A model generated the notes under the pieces. That model was not told where the DNA came from, did no database searches, and worked only from the letters and a program-made list of their open reading frames with translations. The position numbers were made by a program, and so were the translations under genes. A stretch of 64,000 bases of DNA from Certhia americana (Eukaryota; Chordata; Aves; Passeriformes; Certhiidae): NCBI GenBank assembly GCA_018697195.1, contig CM031878.1, positions 3,212,492-3,276,491 of the forward strand, written 5' to 3'. Below are positions 11,944 to 26,551 of this stretch, piece after piece; positions within the stretch are counted from its first letter, which is position 1; each line of letters opens with the position of its first letter.

Positions 11944-14889
11944 CAATAATAAAATTAGGAAATCTGAATTAGCTGAACTTATATAAGTTCATTGAAAACC
12001 ATATATTCAAAATGGCTTAATTATAGCAGCAATTTGATGTGCAAGAAACTAACTTCAGAAGGTGCTAGCCAAAATGGATTTCTGTAACAAATTCAGGGTT
12101 CTAAATCTTGTCTTTATTTTACTCAACTTTACTTTACTTACTGATCTACCTTACCATCACCGTCCCCCAAATGAAACCCTAAAAAAATTCCTTTTTACTT
12201 GTTAGTTACCAAACTGAAACTAAAGACATGAATGTAACCTGAAGAAAAGCTTGGAGGTCTCTATACAGAAATGGAATTGGTACTAGGATGACCTTTATAG
12301 GGAAATCTGAGAGACTGTATAATCTGATCATCAGACTTTACTGCAAGATCAGAGGCTCACTCTTATATGCTCAGACAGGTGTTCTTATACTGATGATGAA
12401 TATGATCTAACATATTCATCTATGCCATTACGAAGAATGAATTGTAAAAGTGAAAAAAAAACACACCAAAAAACAACAACCTAAACTGGCAATGGGCAAA
12501 AGGACAATACAGGACTGGAAAAATCTACATCATTCAAAAATTCATTTTCAAGTGGAGAGAGAAAATATTTCCTTAACTTTACACATAGTTTTTTGGTGAT
12601 TTTTATAATGTACCATTAGTCTATGCTCCATGGTTAAAAAGCCCCACCAATAACAAAAAGTCCCTTCTGAAATAATAATTGTGCATTTTAAGGGCAGAGG
12701 TGAATATCAAAATTGTACAGAAAAATATTTTCTCTCCTAATTAACCACGTTGAGAGTAGCATTTTTGCTTTTAACTCCCATGGAGCTATAATGTTCCTCT
12801 ACATAACAGCCAAGCAAATCATTGGAATGGCAAAGAGCAGCTTTTCAAATGGAACTATAAACTGTAAAATGGCTTAAACTGTGCCTGGCATCAAATGAGC
12901 ACATTATGGATTATGTGTTTGGCCCAATGCCATCCTCTCCACTTGGACAGATGAACAAACACAGGAAGGGTTTCAGTGGAGGATATTTCTGAATGGTTTT
13001 AATGTTTGTAAACAAAGAACTATGAAGGCTACAATCCTACACTGCTGACTGGAAAAAGGTTACACAAATGTGTCCCTTGTAGCTGGATAGACACTGCTGC
13101 CACAGTTGCTGTCAACAATTCCACCCTAACTTTCCATGTAAATAGCCCCAAATGTGGCTGAGAGGTTATGTATTTGCTGCTTGTCTCAGCTAGGCTGAAT
13201 CAACAAAGACCTACAGAGAGTCCTAAGAGTTTCCTGGTGCAGTTTCCCAATTCCTCACATATTTGGCTAAGCAATGTTGTATTATTTTCCTACTTTAGTG
13301 CAGCTTCACTTAAGTGTTTGATGTTTTCTCTAATTGTGTGTTGAATTGCACAGAATAAACATATCTTTGGAGAAAACAGTGGTTCAGAGCTTCAAGCAGT
13401 TTCCTAGTCAAATCTGTTTTCTCTACAGAATCGATCAATTGTCCAAGTTCAATCAGTTCAGTCACACTCAAACAATCTCTCACTAGAAAGAATGCTTCTG
13501 AATATTTTTTAATGTCCCTTTAGTCCATCATTGCCCTTAGGGGTAGTCAATTTCTTTTCCCCCATTTTTTATTTTGAGTCAGTGAGAGAATGTTGCATAC
13601 ATACTTTTAAATTCTCTTAGGAATTTTCCTGTGGCCTTGGCCTATCTCATTGCAACAATTTTACTTATTCCAGGAAAAAAAAAAATGGTGTTCAAAGTTT
13701 GTATGGGATTCTTCTCTTCTGTATGAGGAAATTTGTCATGTTATCCCTTTTTTCTCTTTGTCTTACGTCAGCTGTAGTAAAGGAGCTGGTGCAGAGAAAA
13801 CCTTGGCAGTTCCATCCTTTGTACAAAAATCAACATTCACTCTTGTAAACTCAAATGACTTCCAAGTTTCTGAGTGGTCAAGAGTTTATATTAAAACTTA
13901 AATTTTCTCATATTGAAGCACCAGACATCCTTGTTCAGGATTGTTCATCCTTGTCAGGATGTTCTATTGTCTAGAAATAACAAAAAGCATGAGAAACAGA
14001 GACTGTCTTGACAAGCTTCTTGTTTAGAAGTCAATGAAAAGAGAAGCACAATGAAATGACTGAAAATCACTATTCAGAGCCTGTAGGCTTTAAGAGATAA
14101 ACAAAAAAAACCAGCACAAAATTCACCAGTTTACAGGCTATCAATACATAACCTATAGGTGTGTTGATGAGAAATGGACAATACTAAATAAGAAAGGGAT
14201 GTAAGTTACTTTCTGCTTCTTTCCTTCATCATAGTTCCTGCAATAACTTTTTCCAGAGGAAGAAATACAAATCACAGTGTTCCAGGTAAGCATCGCAGCT
14301 GGAGAGCCAGCAAAAGCTACACTTAGTTGTTTGTAACTTCATGAAACTTTTAGGCTCCAGGCTACAATTTTATAGGCTTAGTTTAACCTTTATGGATTTT
14401 ATATCAAAAGCTAAATATAGTGAAAAAAAGTCTTCTCCCACTTTCAGTATTTTGACATTACAAGGAGCCCCAGGACACAGTGAACACATTCATCACTAGA
14501 AGGAGAGCTATGCTGATGGATCACAGAGGTGACCTGCATCACACCCATCCCCTCAAATCAAGAATCCATGGTGTATGTGCATATCACACACCAGACACAG
14601 CCACACAGCCACAGACAACAGCTGCATACAATAGCACATGCATGTCTTCGATTGCTTCTCAGGCTCTTCATGATGATTTTTTCTCTGAAAGGTATCTATT
14701 GCCATTTTTAAAATTAAAAAGTGTATTTGCAACTGACAAGGTGAAATTAATGCAAACCAACACTCTATAAAACTTTCTGATTCAGTAAAAACTCAGATTT
14801 TCCTTCTTTTTTTTTTACTTCTTCATGGTTTCTCAGAATTTTTTCACAGTGTACCTATTGCACCTATTGGTCATCATTAAAATGAAGTG
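11944..14889. other. Intergenic, no gene seen
   Basis: Unique sequence. The part near 12830-13110 is of mixed composition and free of repeats, so it is a possible conserved non-coding block, but nothing in it is identifiable by eye. Confidence 0.6.
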
Positions 14890-14973
14890 GCCAGGGCAGG
14901 GGAACTGAATTAGGTGATATTTAAGGTCCCTTCCAACCCAAACCAACCCTTTTATTCTAGATTCTGTGATTTT
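14890..14973 (+). mobile_element. CR1 LINE 3' tail fragment
   Basis: About 84 bp: GGCCAGGGCAGGGGAACTGA, TTTAAGGTCCCTTCCAACCC and the terminal ATTCTAGATTCTGTGAT. Only the extreme 3' end was inserted. Confidence 0.88.
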
Positions 14974-16632
14974 AAAAATCCACTACACAAGGTCATTAAC
15001 ATTTCCAAGAAGCATAATGACTCTTTCCTACATACCAGAAACATAATGATTTCACAAAAGCACTTTTCCCCCCACTTAACAAGAGGATTTACAAGGTGTG
15101 TACTTATACTGAACTATAAATTCTTGACTCCAGGAGCTATAACAACCTGCAATCTGCTGGCACACCTTCTAGACTGTTAAGATATTTATTAGTATGTTCA
15201 ACAACAGTGGTAAGAAATAAGTCATACATTTCATTAATGTGTAATTATTAGTGATCATTTGAATACCAGAAGGTTTACCAAGCTGAACAAGTACAGGAAA
15301 CATAGTTCAAGCCAAGAAATTATGAGTACAGAATGCAAGGCTTATTAATGTTGTCCATTCAAATGAACTAAGTGGAGTGACACTGGGCTTTCCTTGAACT
15401 TAGGAGTTAATACCTTTATCTCTTTCTTTCCAAGACCCTGATCCCTCGAGGAAGTCGGTATTACAACATTCCCACAAGGATGGGAGACATAATCTTCACC
15501 TATTCACTTAAATACCAGCAGAACCTGAACAGATTTTTTATTTGTTAAGCTGAGCTCCTGCTTCCCCTCTGTAGAAATTAGCACAGCAGGCTCTGAGCCA
15601 CCAGAATGCCATGATCTACAGTCAGAAATGGGGCTGTGATTCCTCTCTAACGATAGAGCTTTAGAATGTGGAATACCTAGTGACAGCTGCTATGTGAAAA
15701 TAATCAGCCCTAAATCAGTGGGAATGATCTCACAGCAGGCTTCTATTGTTCGGTAGCAAATGTTTAGAATAACAATTTTATTGGTGCAGAAAGGAAAAAA
15801 GAATTAAGCAATAAATAGTTTGTCAGAAACCCCACAGCAACTTTGATTAGGGTTATGCTGTTACTAACATACTCTAGGGACAGAGAATAATATTTGGGAT
15901 TTTTTCATCCAAGACTGGATGAAACATATTGCTGTTCCTGTTAATTTAATTTTTCTTTCTTCCTTTGTAAATGCTTAATAATAAGAAATGAATTATTTAT
16001 AAAAATACAGATTTGAAATGCTCACCTGCAACTTCAGTGTAGCAATAAAAATCAACGATTTTACCACCTACAACTAATAAGCTTTTGTAGCTTCACTGAA
16101 AGTCACAGAGTTCTGTTTCTGAGAGTTGTTCATGCCCCTGTATCATCAAACTTTAGCCACTGCAAGTGGGTTCAACAGAGGCTATAATAATAAGCTCAAC
16201 AAAACAACTGATGATACAGAACTGGACCTCTTCAGCACAGGCATTTGCAATAGGATTAGAATCATCCTGAACTAAAATCATCATCATTGTAATAATAATA
16301 ATGCATTTTAAGAGCCTGAAAAACCACAGAAGTCAGATGCTCTCCGAGCTTGGGATACGTGCTTAGAAGAATAACCTTTTAACAGGCAAGGAGGATGAAT
16401 TCCAACCTTATCTAAAAATGAGGAGCAAATTAGTACCTTGCATGTGATGCACTTTCATTGTTTTGTTTATTTGTATTACTGTATTAATTTGCCCAGGTAG
16501 TTGGCATGGAAAGGGTGAGTGTGAAGGCATAAATTCATTGCATTCCTTAATACTATTTCAGACTGTGATTGGATTAACATTGGCAAACAAAGAAACAACT
16601 AATTAAAAGAAAGATTTTTGCCTCCCTCTTTC

Positions 16633-16693
16633 AGTTCTCTTTTAGAGACCCTTTAGAACTCTAAAAGAGTTCTCTTTTAGAAACCCTTTAGAA
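16633..16693. repeat. Tandem duplication with internal inverted repeat
   Basis: A 26-bp unit starting AGTTCTCTTTTAGA occurs at 16633-16658 and 16668-16693 (25 of 26 identical, period 35). The 10-bp CTCTTTTAGA (16637-16646) is also matched by its reverse complement TCTAAAAGAG at 16660-16669, so the block can form alternative hairpins. Confidence 0.88.
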
Positions 16694-18243
16694 GTGTTCC
16701 TTAGACAAAAAATCCCTAATTTCTCTGGTCCCAGGACACACAGAGACCTCCTTTCCGTGCACTGAAGAGACCTGCCACTCATAAAAACTAAAATGTATTT
16801 TGGAAAAACAAGTCACTGATTTAAATATTCTGTTTGGGAAACCCCTCTGAACATTTTGGTAGAACTGAGACTAGATGTGATCCAGTAGATTTTTCTGGAA
16901 CAAATCCCATAATCATATGACACACACATATAGATATAAATATATTTAGACCAAAGAGACAGCAGCTTTAACTAGTGTCTGATATTTTTTTTTTAAGGAA
17001 AAGAGTAAAATTCTTCAATTTTTAAATTTTTTTTTCCCTTATGGTGTACTCTATTTTGTTGTTTGTCTCAGTGGCTTTGTCTTATGTCAGTAAGAAACTC
17101 AAGCTCTGAAAATTGCATAGGATGCTTTTGCCTTGATTGACTCTAGGCAAGAACAAATTTAGTCAGGCTCAAACCCAGGGACTGATTTTGAAATTAAAAG
17201 ATGTTTAGTGAATCACTTTGTTGCAGGTATGCAATTTAAAAAAGACAGAGTTGGAAAAGAAAGTTGTTGCCTTCATAACCTTCATAACACCTCTTTTACA
17301 GAAACTATTGAAATCTACATTTATTTCAGGTGAGAAAAGGCTGTGTCTGTGATACTGTTCTAAGTATTTCACTGATTTTTTTAAAGAAAATTATATAAGC
17401 ATATTTTACATTGTATATTTATATAATTAAAAATATTTTAATAATATTTATATAATATAAATATATTTTATGTTAATATAATGTTGCTAATTTTTTTATC
17501 CATAGCAATTGCTCAAATGGAGGGGATTCGGATACCACTCAGGAAAGACATGTCCCAGAGCATTTGGTTACAAAACACATTAGTACATCATTCTGTTCCT
17601 TATTTCACATGATGAGCTGCCTGAAGGAGGATAAATGGCTCATAAAGTTCTCAATGGCCTAAAAGAAGGACCATCTGTTGAAGTCATCAGTGACTTTGTG
17701 TCTGAGTTTAGCAGCTGGGAAGCCTTCAATTCATCAGCTCTTCTTTAATCAGCTAGGTATCTCTGAAGTCAGTGGGAATTATTGTAATAGATTCTTGAAG
17801 AGCTAAGACAATGTTAAGAGCTTTCCCCATTTTGAGATGATATCCATATTTCAACTCATTTTAATACACAGATTTTTGGCTGCTCAGGTACCTGGCCCTC
17901 TCATGCTAAAACTGCTCCACATCTGTTCATGTTGCTCAGAGAGATTTGTCAGAATAATAGAAAGTGATAAAGATCTACTGGACCCTTACATCTTATACTG
18001 CTGGGAAATATGAATACTGAAATTCACATATGTGCTCCTAATGAATCCTTCCTTGTGAATGCCATCGCCCTTGGGAAAACATGAAATGCTGGAGCAAAGG
18101 GAACAAGAATGTGGTTTTCAAGGTCTCTGAAAGATAAAGAAAGTTCTGTTATCCTTTCCTATTTAATCCATTTGTTGCTGTGCACGTAGATTAATACTTT
18201 TAAGTTAAATTACAGACTTGAATTAATCTCTAAAGTCTACAGT

Positions 18244-18287
18244 CTTGAGGAAAAGAAATCAAATTTACTTGAGGAAAAGAAATCAAA
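18244..18287. repeat. 20-bp tandem duplication
   Basis: CTTGAGGAAAAGAAATCAAA occurs twice with a 24-bp period (18244-18263, 18268-18287), identical copies. A recent local duplication. Confidence 0.9.
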
Positions 18288-21200
18288 CACACAGCAATGG
18301 ATACCGAGGTTTGGTTGGTTAACTATTCTCTAGGGAAACAATGGGGATAGGAATCCTTAAATCTACATTCTCTGAGAGGTATAATACTTTGAATTGTGGT
18401 GTTGTATATTCTCAGCAGAATTCTCTTCAAAACGTAGCAAAATTACCTTTGAAACTTATTCCAGGAAACTGAAAAGGGGGATGCTGGTCATTCCTGCAAA
18501 AGATCTCAGATGCTCTTTTCCCTGGTTTTAGAGATTAAATTATTAATTATTAATGTTATTTAAAAAGAATAACAAAAGAAATTAATATCCAACCCTTCCC
18601 CTGAGAGTACTTAAATATGGAACAATTTCCTAAACATCAGCATTGTATTAAAACTGCAAATGACAACAGTTTATAAATAATTTTCTGTTCACATTTTTGT
18701 ACCTTCATTTGTGACAAAATATATGGTAAATAAATTAAGAGTCTGTATGTACTTCACCCCTACATCACCTGTGTCTCAGCAATGCCAGTATCTGGAATAC
18801 TGCACATATCCTCATCAAAGTATTGACACAGAAGTTTCAAAACTGTTATAAGAGGGAAAATTTAATACCCTTAAACACTGGTAATAAAGTTCTGTTCACA
18901 TAAATGAAAGATCTTTATATAAATATTGGAAAACAAAATGTTACTGGAGCTTAGGAGTAATTTGCTTTTCATTACATACAGATTCAAAACCTATTAATGG
19001 AAAATATCCAACCTATTTATCAAAACTGAAGAAGATTAAATCCTGCAGAAGTTCTTCATATTTTTAGGAAAAAAAAAAGCCAAAAAAAGCCAAACTAGAT
19101 AATAATTTTATTTGCATATCCAAAATAAGAGCTAATATAATTTATGTTCTTTGTATTGTCTTGAAAGATTACAGTAGAGAGGAAATATCTATTAAATATG
19201 AAATACTTCAAATTAATTTAGTTGGGGATTTTTTAATTTCTCTGTTTATTTTTGCATCATTTAAGCCCAGAAAGGGTCAAAAGTTATGAGAGATCTATTT
19301 CTTTTTTATTTTAACATGTTAATCAAGATCTTTAATTCATCTATCTTAAGAAATAGAATATGATGTAAAAATAGTATAAAAAATTAATAATCTCATGCTA
19401 CTTTTTTTCTTCTTGAACTCTCACAGCTTGAGGATAAAAGTGTTCATGTGGACTACAAAACCATTCTTTTTTGTATTATTATCTCAGGACATATTTTTAA
19501 CCTCACAGCATGCAGAAATGAACTTGAAAAGTATTGCAAATGCACATTCTCATGATTAACACCCAGTGGTGGGAAAAATAAGTAGAAATTAAATGATCTA
19601 AGGATTTTAAGTAGCCTGTAATTGCAGCTTCCACATACTTTATTCGTTCATTGTGGAAAAAATATTTCAAAGACCTGAACAAAGTGGTGGATGTGCATTG
19701 GACAATGAAGAAAATATGATTTTTGAGTGTCCTGTAGTGATTTACATTATCAGAGTGAGATTTATTTAACTTTGTTTGATGGCTTACATATAACCTTTTT
19801 CAACTTCTGCATGAATCCAACTAAATAAAGATGACATCTCTTGGTGAGTAAAATTATGTGATATATGCAGCAGCAGCAGCAAACATATTAGAAAGTGCTG
19901 CATGCTTCACACCCATCTTGTGGGATGCCTTGGTTTGAAACAGACACCATTCACAGTGTGAGACTAAAAAGTCATAAAAATTTTTAGTATGTAATTTTTT
20001 AGTATCAGTCAACAGATCTCACTGCCCAAGTGGTAGGAATATCCTATTATCAAGAGAGGACTTGAAAAATTCACTTTATGGAGGGCTTTTTCTCCACTTT
20101 TTCCATTCTACAGAGAAACTTAGAAGCTATTGGTTATTCTTGTCAACTGCTGGGTTTTTTTGTGATTGTTTGGTAGTAAGAAGCCCTGAGGCAAAAGCCT
20201 TGAAAGAATTCCCCTTGCAGTCAATCATATCACACATAAGCCTTAACTGGAGGGTTAACTGAGTGCTGTAGTTAGTTGTCAGGGTGAGTCACTGATGATT
20301 TCAGCTTTCTTCCTCTTCTCACTCAAAAAGAGCAACCTCCTGCTGAGGGATGCACAAAATGCACTTTGTGAACAAGGAAAATTATTGAGGACATGCAAAA
20401 AGGATTGGGAAAGTTACAGTTCCTGGGGGTACAGAAGCCTGCACACACTATGGAAGCACTTTGTGTTGAAGAGATCACTAACATGCATAAAAATCACAGT
20501 GTATTGCACATTTTCTAGGTGTCTGTCACTCAGTTTTCAGATGCCTGTGCATTTGCATGCAACAAAAAATCCTCAGAGATGAGTCAAAAGAATGCAACCA
20601 ATGCAGCAACAGCTATGCAGCTGTTTTGAAGGGAGTTGTTTTTCTGACATGCATTAGAATCTCACCCACCCATTGTTGTAGGAACTCTTGTGTTATAGCT
20701 TCAGTGAAAGAATGATGAAAATCAGTCAAGAGAGTCCAGTTTGGTAAGACCCTGTCTCCTACAGGTTCCTTGATGTCAGTATTCTTCTGCCTTCTAAACT
20801 CAGTGTTCTCCATAGTGGCAGACCTCTAAAATACCCTTTTTTCTGTACAGTATTCCTTCCTGCCCAAGACATATTTTCTCTTCTGACAGAAGTACCCAAT
20901 CCTTCTCCTTTGCACTTTCAACTCCTACAAGTCAATAAATCCCAGGAATTGCTCTATACAGCTTGCCAGTCAGTTAGAGAGTCAAAAAGTCAGGCTTTCC
21001 TGATAGACAGTTTTGTGTGGCCCTGTTCCCTGCTACATGACTGGGTCCTGTTTTCTGTGACCCTTGTCTGCTAATTGTTTAAACAGGATGTGGGAGTAGA
21101 GGTACACTTGAGAGCTGCCAGGAAAGATGTAATTTTTTGGTGGGAGTTAAGCTACACTCTTGGACTGGACTGTTCAAGTCATCCTGCATGTAAAAGGCAT

Positions 21201-24200
21201 TAAATCATCAGAGGATGATTCTCAGTGGATTGCTTAGAAGACCATCTAGCATGTCAAGGACCAGCAGAATACAATGATTTCACAAAACATAATTGTGATT
21301 TTGGCTTGTATTTCAAAAACAAATTACTTTTGATGGTCTTGTGATTAAAAGGTTGTTCTGCAGCTGATAAATTTTATGGAATTTGAAGCAGTGAATGTGC
21401 CCGAGACAAAGATTGGCAGGATCACTCTAGACTTGGCAAACACTTTTCAAACTGACTTTTTTTTTTTTATTTGGTCCATGTATAAAAACTATATAAGTGT
21501 TTTAAGGATTTTTTTTTTAGAAAGTGTTCTGTGGAGATTTTTGAACTCATTTCTCACAAATCTGTGAGGAATTTGTTAGACAGAAAGAAAGAGGTGACTT
21601 TAAGTACCAGGGCATTTAGAAGTGCCTGAGTGTGACCTGGGACTTAAATTTTTTTGTCTTTTCCAAAAGACAAAGAAGAAAAAGGCACTCCTAGAGGCAC
21701 AGTTTAAAGAATTAGCTTGAAGTTGTCTACATTCTATAGCAGAGATAGTTATTCAAGGATCTGGTTGGTATGACTGTGTGTCTTTTTCCCTCAAAATGTT
21801 CCAGAACATCTTGTTGGTTGACATGAATAAACTGGACTTGTTTTAAATTATTTGTGTCTATTGCAGATGATTAAGATCTGTAGCTGTTTGAAATGAATGA
21901 TATTCTTTGTTGCTACATTTTGAGGAGCAAAGTCCCCATAACGAAGAGGGAAAATTCAGTATTATTGCATGGTTTGGAAAAGATATTGTTTTTTCTTTAC
22001 TGCAGTAGAAGATGTCAGTGTAACTTCATGAAATGTGATGATATCTTGACTTACCAAGCTAGGTGCTTGCTTGCTTGTTTATGACAGCTCTTTTTCTCCT
22101 TTTTCCTAGCAACCAAGGAACACAATGTTATCAGGCTAAGTGAAGTAGGCTCTACTCCACAGGAATTAATCTCTCATTGCAACACAGAAACAAGTTTTCT
22201 GAAATTTTTATGCCTCTTAAGTCCACTTACACCCACAAAAACACCTACAAGTCTCGGGGTATGGAAGAGGTTCTTTTATGTGTCCCACTTTAAAATCAAA
22301 CCCTTAAGGATGACCTGAAGAAAGCTGGTGCAAAGTGGGAAAACTTTCTCTTTTTTTTTCTTTTTTTTTTTTTTCCAGAATTCTGTGCATTTTCCCCTCA
22401 AGCCATACAGCATTCTTTCTCCTTGATATTTTTCTTTCTTTCCTGCCTTCCACATTTCAGTGTAATTCTGAAGTTTAGACAATTAAGGAAACAATATTTT
22501 TTGTGTCATACTCTAGGAGGGCAGCCAATCTGTTTCTGCATTTTCTTTCAATATACCAGTTTAAAATAACTTTTTAACCAAATGGTAAAAAGAACTGCTA
22601 CGATGTAAAACAAGGAAGAAGACAAACCCTAGTTTACTACCCCTCTCACAAAATTCTCTTCTCTATTACTATTGATACAGTGAGTGTTTTATCTTACTTT
22701 GATCAATTTTGAGTAATCAGGGAGACATAGAGAGAATTGTATTTCACTTAAAAGAGTGTCAGGAAGGAAAATATACAGTTGGAAGAAGAAGGAAGAAGAT
22801 GTGTTTCTGATATCGGAAAGCACCTACAAGCCTTATTTTACAGATGATATAATATTTGGGACATATCACTTTTTATTTCTGTTGAACATGTTTTTTTTAT
22901 ACAAGAAACAATGATGTGAACAATACCAAAAGATATCACAACATGATGTGTCAGGAAAAAAAAAGTTCAAAATATATCACCCAAAATCTTTAACATATCC
23001 CTTGCTTCTAAAAAAATTAAAGTATAACCTATGTTTTCAGAGATTTTTATGTTTTACATCAGTTATTATGGGCAAGTTCTAAGGACTTATTTGCCTGTTA
23101 TCAGAAACTTATTAGCTCCTCTCACATGACTCAGTTTTTCAACATCTGGTTTCTAATGCAGTGGTAGCACTGATAGGATTCATATGTGTCTTTTGCCAAT
23201 GAGCAACACCTTCCTGGTTGCAATGCTTTACTTAGACACATGAAGCATTCAGAGTGTCATGACTGAAGAAACTGAGCTCTTGGGGCAGACTACAAAAAGG
23301 TTGGACTACAAAAACTGATTATTTTGATATAATATTTAAACAGAACACAGAACAAATCAAGGATTTAAACAAATCTAAAAGGATTTAAATTCCTTGAGTT
23401 TCTGTGCTGCTAGGCCGCTGGTGCAACATAAATAACTGCAAAAAAGCATGACAATTAAATAAGTAAAATATAATGATTATGAAAACTTCTGTACTTGAAT
23501 AGAACTACATAAAACAGGAAAAAAAAAAAATACGAGCAAAGGAAAGTCTTGAAGGAGTTCTTCTGATTCTTGAAGATATTTCTTTGAGTTTGTCAACAAA
23601 AAAACCCCAGTGTAGTGTTAGCCAAGGCGTTAATTGTGGCATTATATGAATGGGAGCTATCATCTTATAAATGTCCATTGCAGTTTTATAAATTTCTAAA
23701 CAAATGCATGTGCCCAAGAGGATTTGTAGATATTTTAAACTGCAGGTCAAAATAATTTAGATTGCATCTTGAATGAATTTGTGTGAGATAGAAAAAAAAG
23801 TCTCAATAGACAGCAGAAAAAAAATTATAGGAACTGTGTGATGACAATGATAGCATTGATCTCTCAGTGTGTGAGGAAAGACTAAGGACTAGTGAAGACT
23901 CTGAACGCAGGTATAAAAGCTATTTTTTTTTTTTCTTTTTTTTCCCAGAAATACAGAATTTTACTAGAAGTTAAGTTCTACTCTGTTTATATGTCAAGCA
24001 GTAGGAAAAAACATTGACTGCTATAAAGTCATAAAGGTGTAAAGTCTACCTCAGAGGCTAAGGTTTCAGTGTAAGAGCTGGAATACAGCTTGATCAAATT
24101 AGCCAGTCTGAGTAGTGATTATCTTGCTTACCCTGTGATCAGTGGGGACAGGTGGATATCTGATCTATCTGATTCATCCAGTCTTGAAGCGGGAGGGATG

Positions 24201-26504
24201 AGACATCAGCACTTGTCCATTGACCTGTGCCATGTCCCAAAAAAAGACAAAAGAATGATTCCTGGTCTCATTCCTAGTCAGGGAACTAGAGGTGGATTGC
24301 TTTCATCTCTGACCCTGGAAACAAATTTCCAGGCACACGAAGGACAGGAAAGTGACTGAGAACAGCTACTGTGGATTTACCTGGGTCAAATTGTGTTAGA
24401 CTGGTGTAGTAAATATTACTCGATTGTGGACAGCAGGCAGAAGAAGAAAGTGTCTCACCTTGACACCAGCAAGGCTTCTGGCAGTCTGACACAGTATCTT
24501 TTTACTTGGCATACCAAGATATGGTGGGTTGGTATGAATTAGGATGTGGGTTGGGGTCTGGCAAGACTGTAGAGCCTAGAAGGTTCTGTCACTGGTTGAG
24601 TTCAACTGGCTGTTGGGTGTGAGTAACATTCCTCAGGTAATGAGGATCAGGAGGATGCTTAAAAGGAGTTCAGCTGACTGGAGGAGGAGGCTGATAGCAA
24701 ACTTAGAAATTTCAACATTGAAAGTCCTGTGTTGCTTACAAAAATATGACACAGCAGCCACATATCTCCTTATGCCTTGATGTAAATCTTGAGAAGATGT
24801 TCTTGTTAAGAGAGATGAGGAGGAAGGAAGAAGAGACAGCTATCTTTGTGTAATATAAAAATAAAACAATTTTTAAAAAAGTGAAACAGAAGATTAACAT
24901 TTGAGACTATTTTTAGAGAAAAAGGCAACGATATTTCTCTTGCATTTTCTGATATTTATAAGGCTGAAGAGTACTGGCAGGCAGCTCTGAAATCCTTGAC
25001 TCTCAGCTACTTCTAAGCAAAAATACAATGCATTTCAGAATAATTACTTGTCATCCACAAGCATATAGATGACTAAGTGATGACTGAAAAAGTTTTCAGG
25101 TCTAGAGGGTTTGGCAAATTTCAGATTATTTACTGCTCCAGTGGTTGATGTCAAGAGCATTTTAATACTACAGTCAGAATTTTGTGATTCTTAGCAGGAT
25201 TGTTATCCATGCGAGGAAAGAATAGTCCATTTATGAGCTTTGGCAATAAAACCTAGAGAAGAATTGTTTCTTGGTTTTAAATTACTAGGAAGAATCCTTG
25301 GCTGTTGGAACTCTAATTGTGCCATCAGTGTGAAGCATATTTTACTTCAGATTATAAATAAAACAGGAAGTCATTCTAACCCATTGCAAGAAAGTATTAC
25401 AAGACTTCATGGATGTGAAACACTGGTCTGTTAAATCTGCTCTTATATTAACAGTTACAGTCAGATTCTTGCCTCTATCACTGAGGTGGTAAAGTTATAT
25501 AAATATTTTATCAGGCATTTCTATTGTGGTGCTTGGAGAAATTGCTCACTGAAATGTTTAAAGTGAACTTGTGGGGAGTCCATCAAACTGAATGTAATAC
25601 GTAGTGTTTTGAATCACAAGAATAACAATAAAAGTTTGGTAGAGATTTTCTAAGGTGAAAATACAGCTTTAAACAGTTTTTCACTCTGGCTTACTATGGA
25701 GCTACTTGACAAGTAATGTTTATTAGATTTTTATGCATAGAGATATAATGTGCAAGGATTTATAAGGCTCTAAGGACCTTGTAGGAGCTGTTGGAGCTCA
25801 TGACATCACATAGCTAAATTTTGACAGTTCAACAGCTTTGAATTACTTAAATAAGTTTAGTTACACTATCATGTCAATATATAAACATGATATTGAGATT
25901 AAAGACCTCAGGTAGTCATGCAGCAAAAATAAAATTATTACAGGCTTGATTAAAACCAAAAAAATATTTGAAAAAGGGTTTTGTTTTGTGGGTGTGTAAT
26001 CTAATAAGGCTACATTTAGTGTTGGAGAAAAGCAGCAGAGATATTAAGATGCTATGCAGGAAGTATGTGATAGAAACACAGATTCTGAGTGTCAGATCAG
26101 TGCTTCAAACATCCTTCAGTGGGTGCCATAAATGCTGTTCTGATAGCAAAGGTTCACAGGTCTCTTCACCTCAGCTGGACATTTCTGATTGTAGACACTC
26201 ACAGGGACTGCTAAAGTACAAAATACTTTCTTTTTAAGGTAATTTGCTTTTGTTTTAAACTGAAATTGTACAACATCATTTTATCATGGTTGTCCTTCAA
26301 AGGATGATATAAAATGGAAGACATAAATTGCAAAAAAGACAAAATTTCCAGGCGTGGTAGAACCTAATAAATGGAAAATGAGCTTTCTCAAAAATGTCTA
26401 ACGTAAATTAAATCAGGACAAAAATATGGTGAACAAACAATGATGCAAGATGGCTAATCAACTTTCATATTATCATTGAAGCCATATTTTACCTTTGAAA
26501 ATAA

Positions 26505-26551
26505 AGGAAAACCAGGAAAACCAGGAAAAAAACCCAGGAAAACCAGGAAAA
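26505..26551. repeat. Short tandem repeat, ACCAGGAAA unit
   Basis: Roughly five copies of a 9-11-bp unit (ACCAGGAAAA with small length changes in the A run). Confidence 0.85.

Noticed and set aside
19867..19881. (GCA)5 triplet repeat
   Set aside because: Too short to be notable.
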